A stretch of DNA of 13,710 bases from JBNJGT01 sp964473285 (GTDB lineage: Archaea; Nanobdellota; Nanobdellia; Woesearchaeales; JACJVW01). The position numbers were made by a program, and so were the translations under genes. Location of the stretch: assembly GCA_964473285.1 (NCBI GenBank), contig CAYYOI010000043.1, forward strand, positions 1-13,710. The letters are read 5' to 3'. Positions 13,152 through 13,710 of the stretch are shown here, piece by piece (positions within the stretch are counted from its first letter, which is position 1; the number at the start of each line of letters is the position of its first letter). The notes beneath the pieces are model-generated. The model ran no database searches. It was not told where the DNA came from and was given only the letters and a program-made list of their open reading frames with translations.

Positions 13152-13710
13152 ATGAACTGCGTTGAGTATCTTACGCACAGACGAGAGCGGCATACCCAGA
13201 TACTTTCTGAACATTCGGGAATAGAGCATCTCAAGGAAGTGGCAAAGAATCTGGACTATGTCATGAGTGTGCATACTGTGCATAACACGCAGGAAATTGA
13301 TCTGAAGCATCATGATAATCTGCTCATGATGATGGCACAACCCAGTATACTGGGAATCACTGACCTAGAATATCGTGAAGTGACCAGTCAGACTCTTGAT
13401 TTTGCCCGGCAGAAGCTAAATAACATGCATTCAGTGGCGCTCAAGAGCAGTGATCTCATGGACACATCAGTAGATTCATTTATCCGTATTTTTGCATCAT
13501 GGTCAAATATCGTGGGCAGCTGTATCCACAAGAATGAGCTTGAGACCTTAACCAAGCAGATGCGAGATATCCAATTCGAACTTCAGCATTTGTGGTTCTA
13601 TTTTGATCAGATCCGCAAAGGAATCAACAAAGCCTTTGAAAACGATGAAGATCTTTCGGCTATGTCCAGAATGCGTTTTCTAGCAGACTCGCAAATAGCT
13701 GTTTGCGCTT
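13152..13710 (+). CDS. Unrecognised helical protein, truncated by window end
   Basis: An open frame from ATG at 13152 to the end of the window, at least 186 codons with no stop, so the C-terminus is missing. I recognise no family. The sequence is predicted largely helical and soluble, starting MNCVEYLTHRRERHTQ, with His-rich stretches (HTVHNTQEIDLKHHDN around residues 42-57) and an aromatic patch LQHLWFYFDQIRKG near residues 142-155. TTTATATT (13121-13128) is centred about 27 bp before the ATG, which supports this start and a leaderless mRNA. The minus-strand frame over the same bases is only a shadow. It may be functionally paired with the winged-helix gene just upstream, but each appears to have its own promoter. 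Confidence 0.65.
   Translation, partial: MNCVEYLTHRRERHTQILSEHSGIEHLKEVAKNLDYVMSVHTVHNTQEIDLKHHDNLLMMMAQPSILGITDLEYREVTSQTLDFARQKLNNMHSVALKSSDLMDTSVDSFIRIFASWSNIVGSCIHKNELETLTKQMRDIQFELQHLWFYFDQIRKGINKAFENDEDLSAMSRMRFLADSQIAVCA

Noticed and set aside
1..13710. CRISPR array, insertion sequence, integrase or phage genes
   Set aside because: No regularly spaced repeats, transposase or integrase motifs or terminal inverted repeats with target duplications were seen.

Overview
The window looks like part of an archaeal chromosome. The tyrosyl-tRNA synthetase is of the archaeal/eukaryotic type, and there is an Lrp/AsnC regulator and an AbrB-PhoU fusion regulator. Promoters are TATA-type: several genes have a TATA-like box centred about 23-27 bp before the ATG (leaderless mRNAs), while operon-internal genes overlap or carry AGGTGAT-like ribosome binding sites. 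A DPANN lineage such as Woesearchaeota would fit the compact, AT-rich layout, but that is inference. No rRNA, convincing tRNA, CRISPR array, transposase or integrase is visible.

Layout. (1) 28-3933, minus strand, transcribed right to left: a DEAD-box RNA helicase with a long RGG/Ser-rich tail, a standalone RelA/SpoT-type HD hydrolase, a small glutaredoxin, a second HD hydrolase paralogous to the first, and a radical SAM enzyme overlapping it by 11 nt. (2) 3934-4239: a 306-bp gap with the divergent helicase promoter, a repeated TATA-like element, a repeated 12-mer and a possible structured RNA. (3) 4240-6347, minus: TyrRS preceded by an M20 metallopeptidase/deacetylase of the LysK/ArgE/DapE type. 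(4) 6425-8860, plus: a tight operon of AbrB-PhoU regulator, HAD phosphatase and inositol-monophosphatase/CysQ-like phosphatase. (5) 8944-11535, minus, convergent with the previous block: a long Gfo/Idh/MocA oxidoreductase, a thymidylate-kinase-like P-loop kinase and a Nudix hydrolase, with overlapping reading frames. (6) 11673-12377, minus: a 65-aa Pro-rich small protein, a terminator-like hairpin, then an Lrp/AsnC regulator. (7) 12378-13710: a regulatory gap with a 16-bp perfect palindrome, then on the plus strand a winged-helix protein and an unrecognised helical protein cut by the window end.

How they may work together. The two HD proteins plus glutaredoxin form a possible nucleotide (ppGpp/NADPH-like) hydrolysis and redox module next to an RNA helicase. 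Blocks 4 and 5 bring together two phosphatases, a kinase, a Nudix enzyme and a dehydrogenase, which suggests metabolism of a phosphorylated sugar, polyol or nucleotide under PhoU-like and Lrp-like regulators. The pathway and substrates cannot be read from the sequence. The least explained signals are the 3934-4239 gap, the divergent kinase operon and the paired HD hydrolases.
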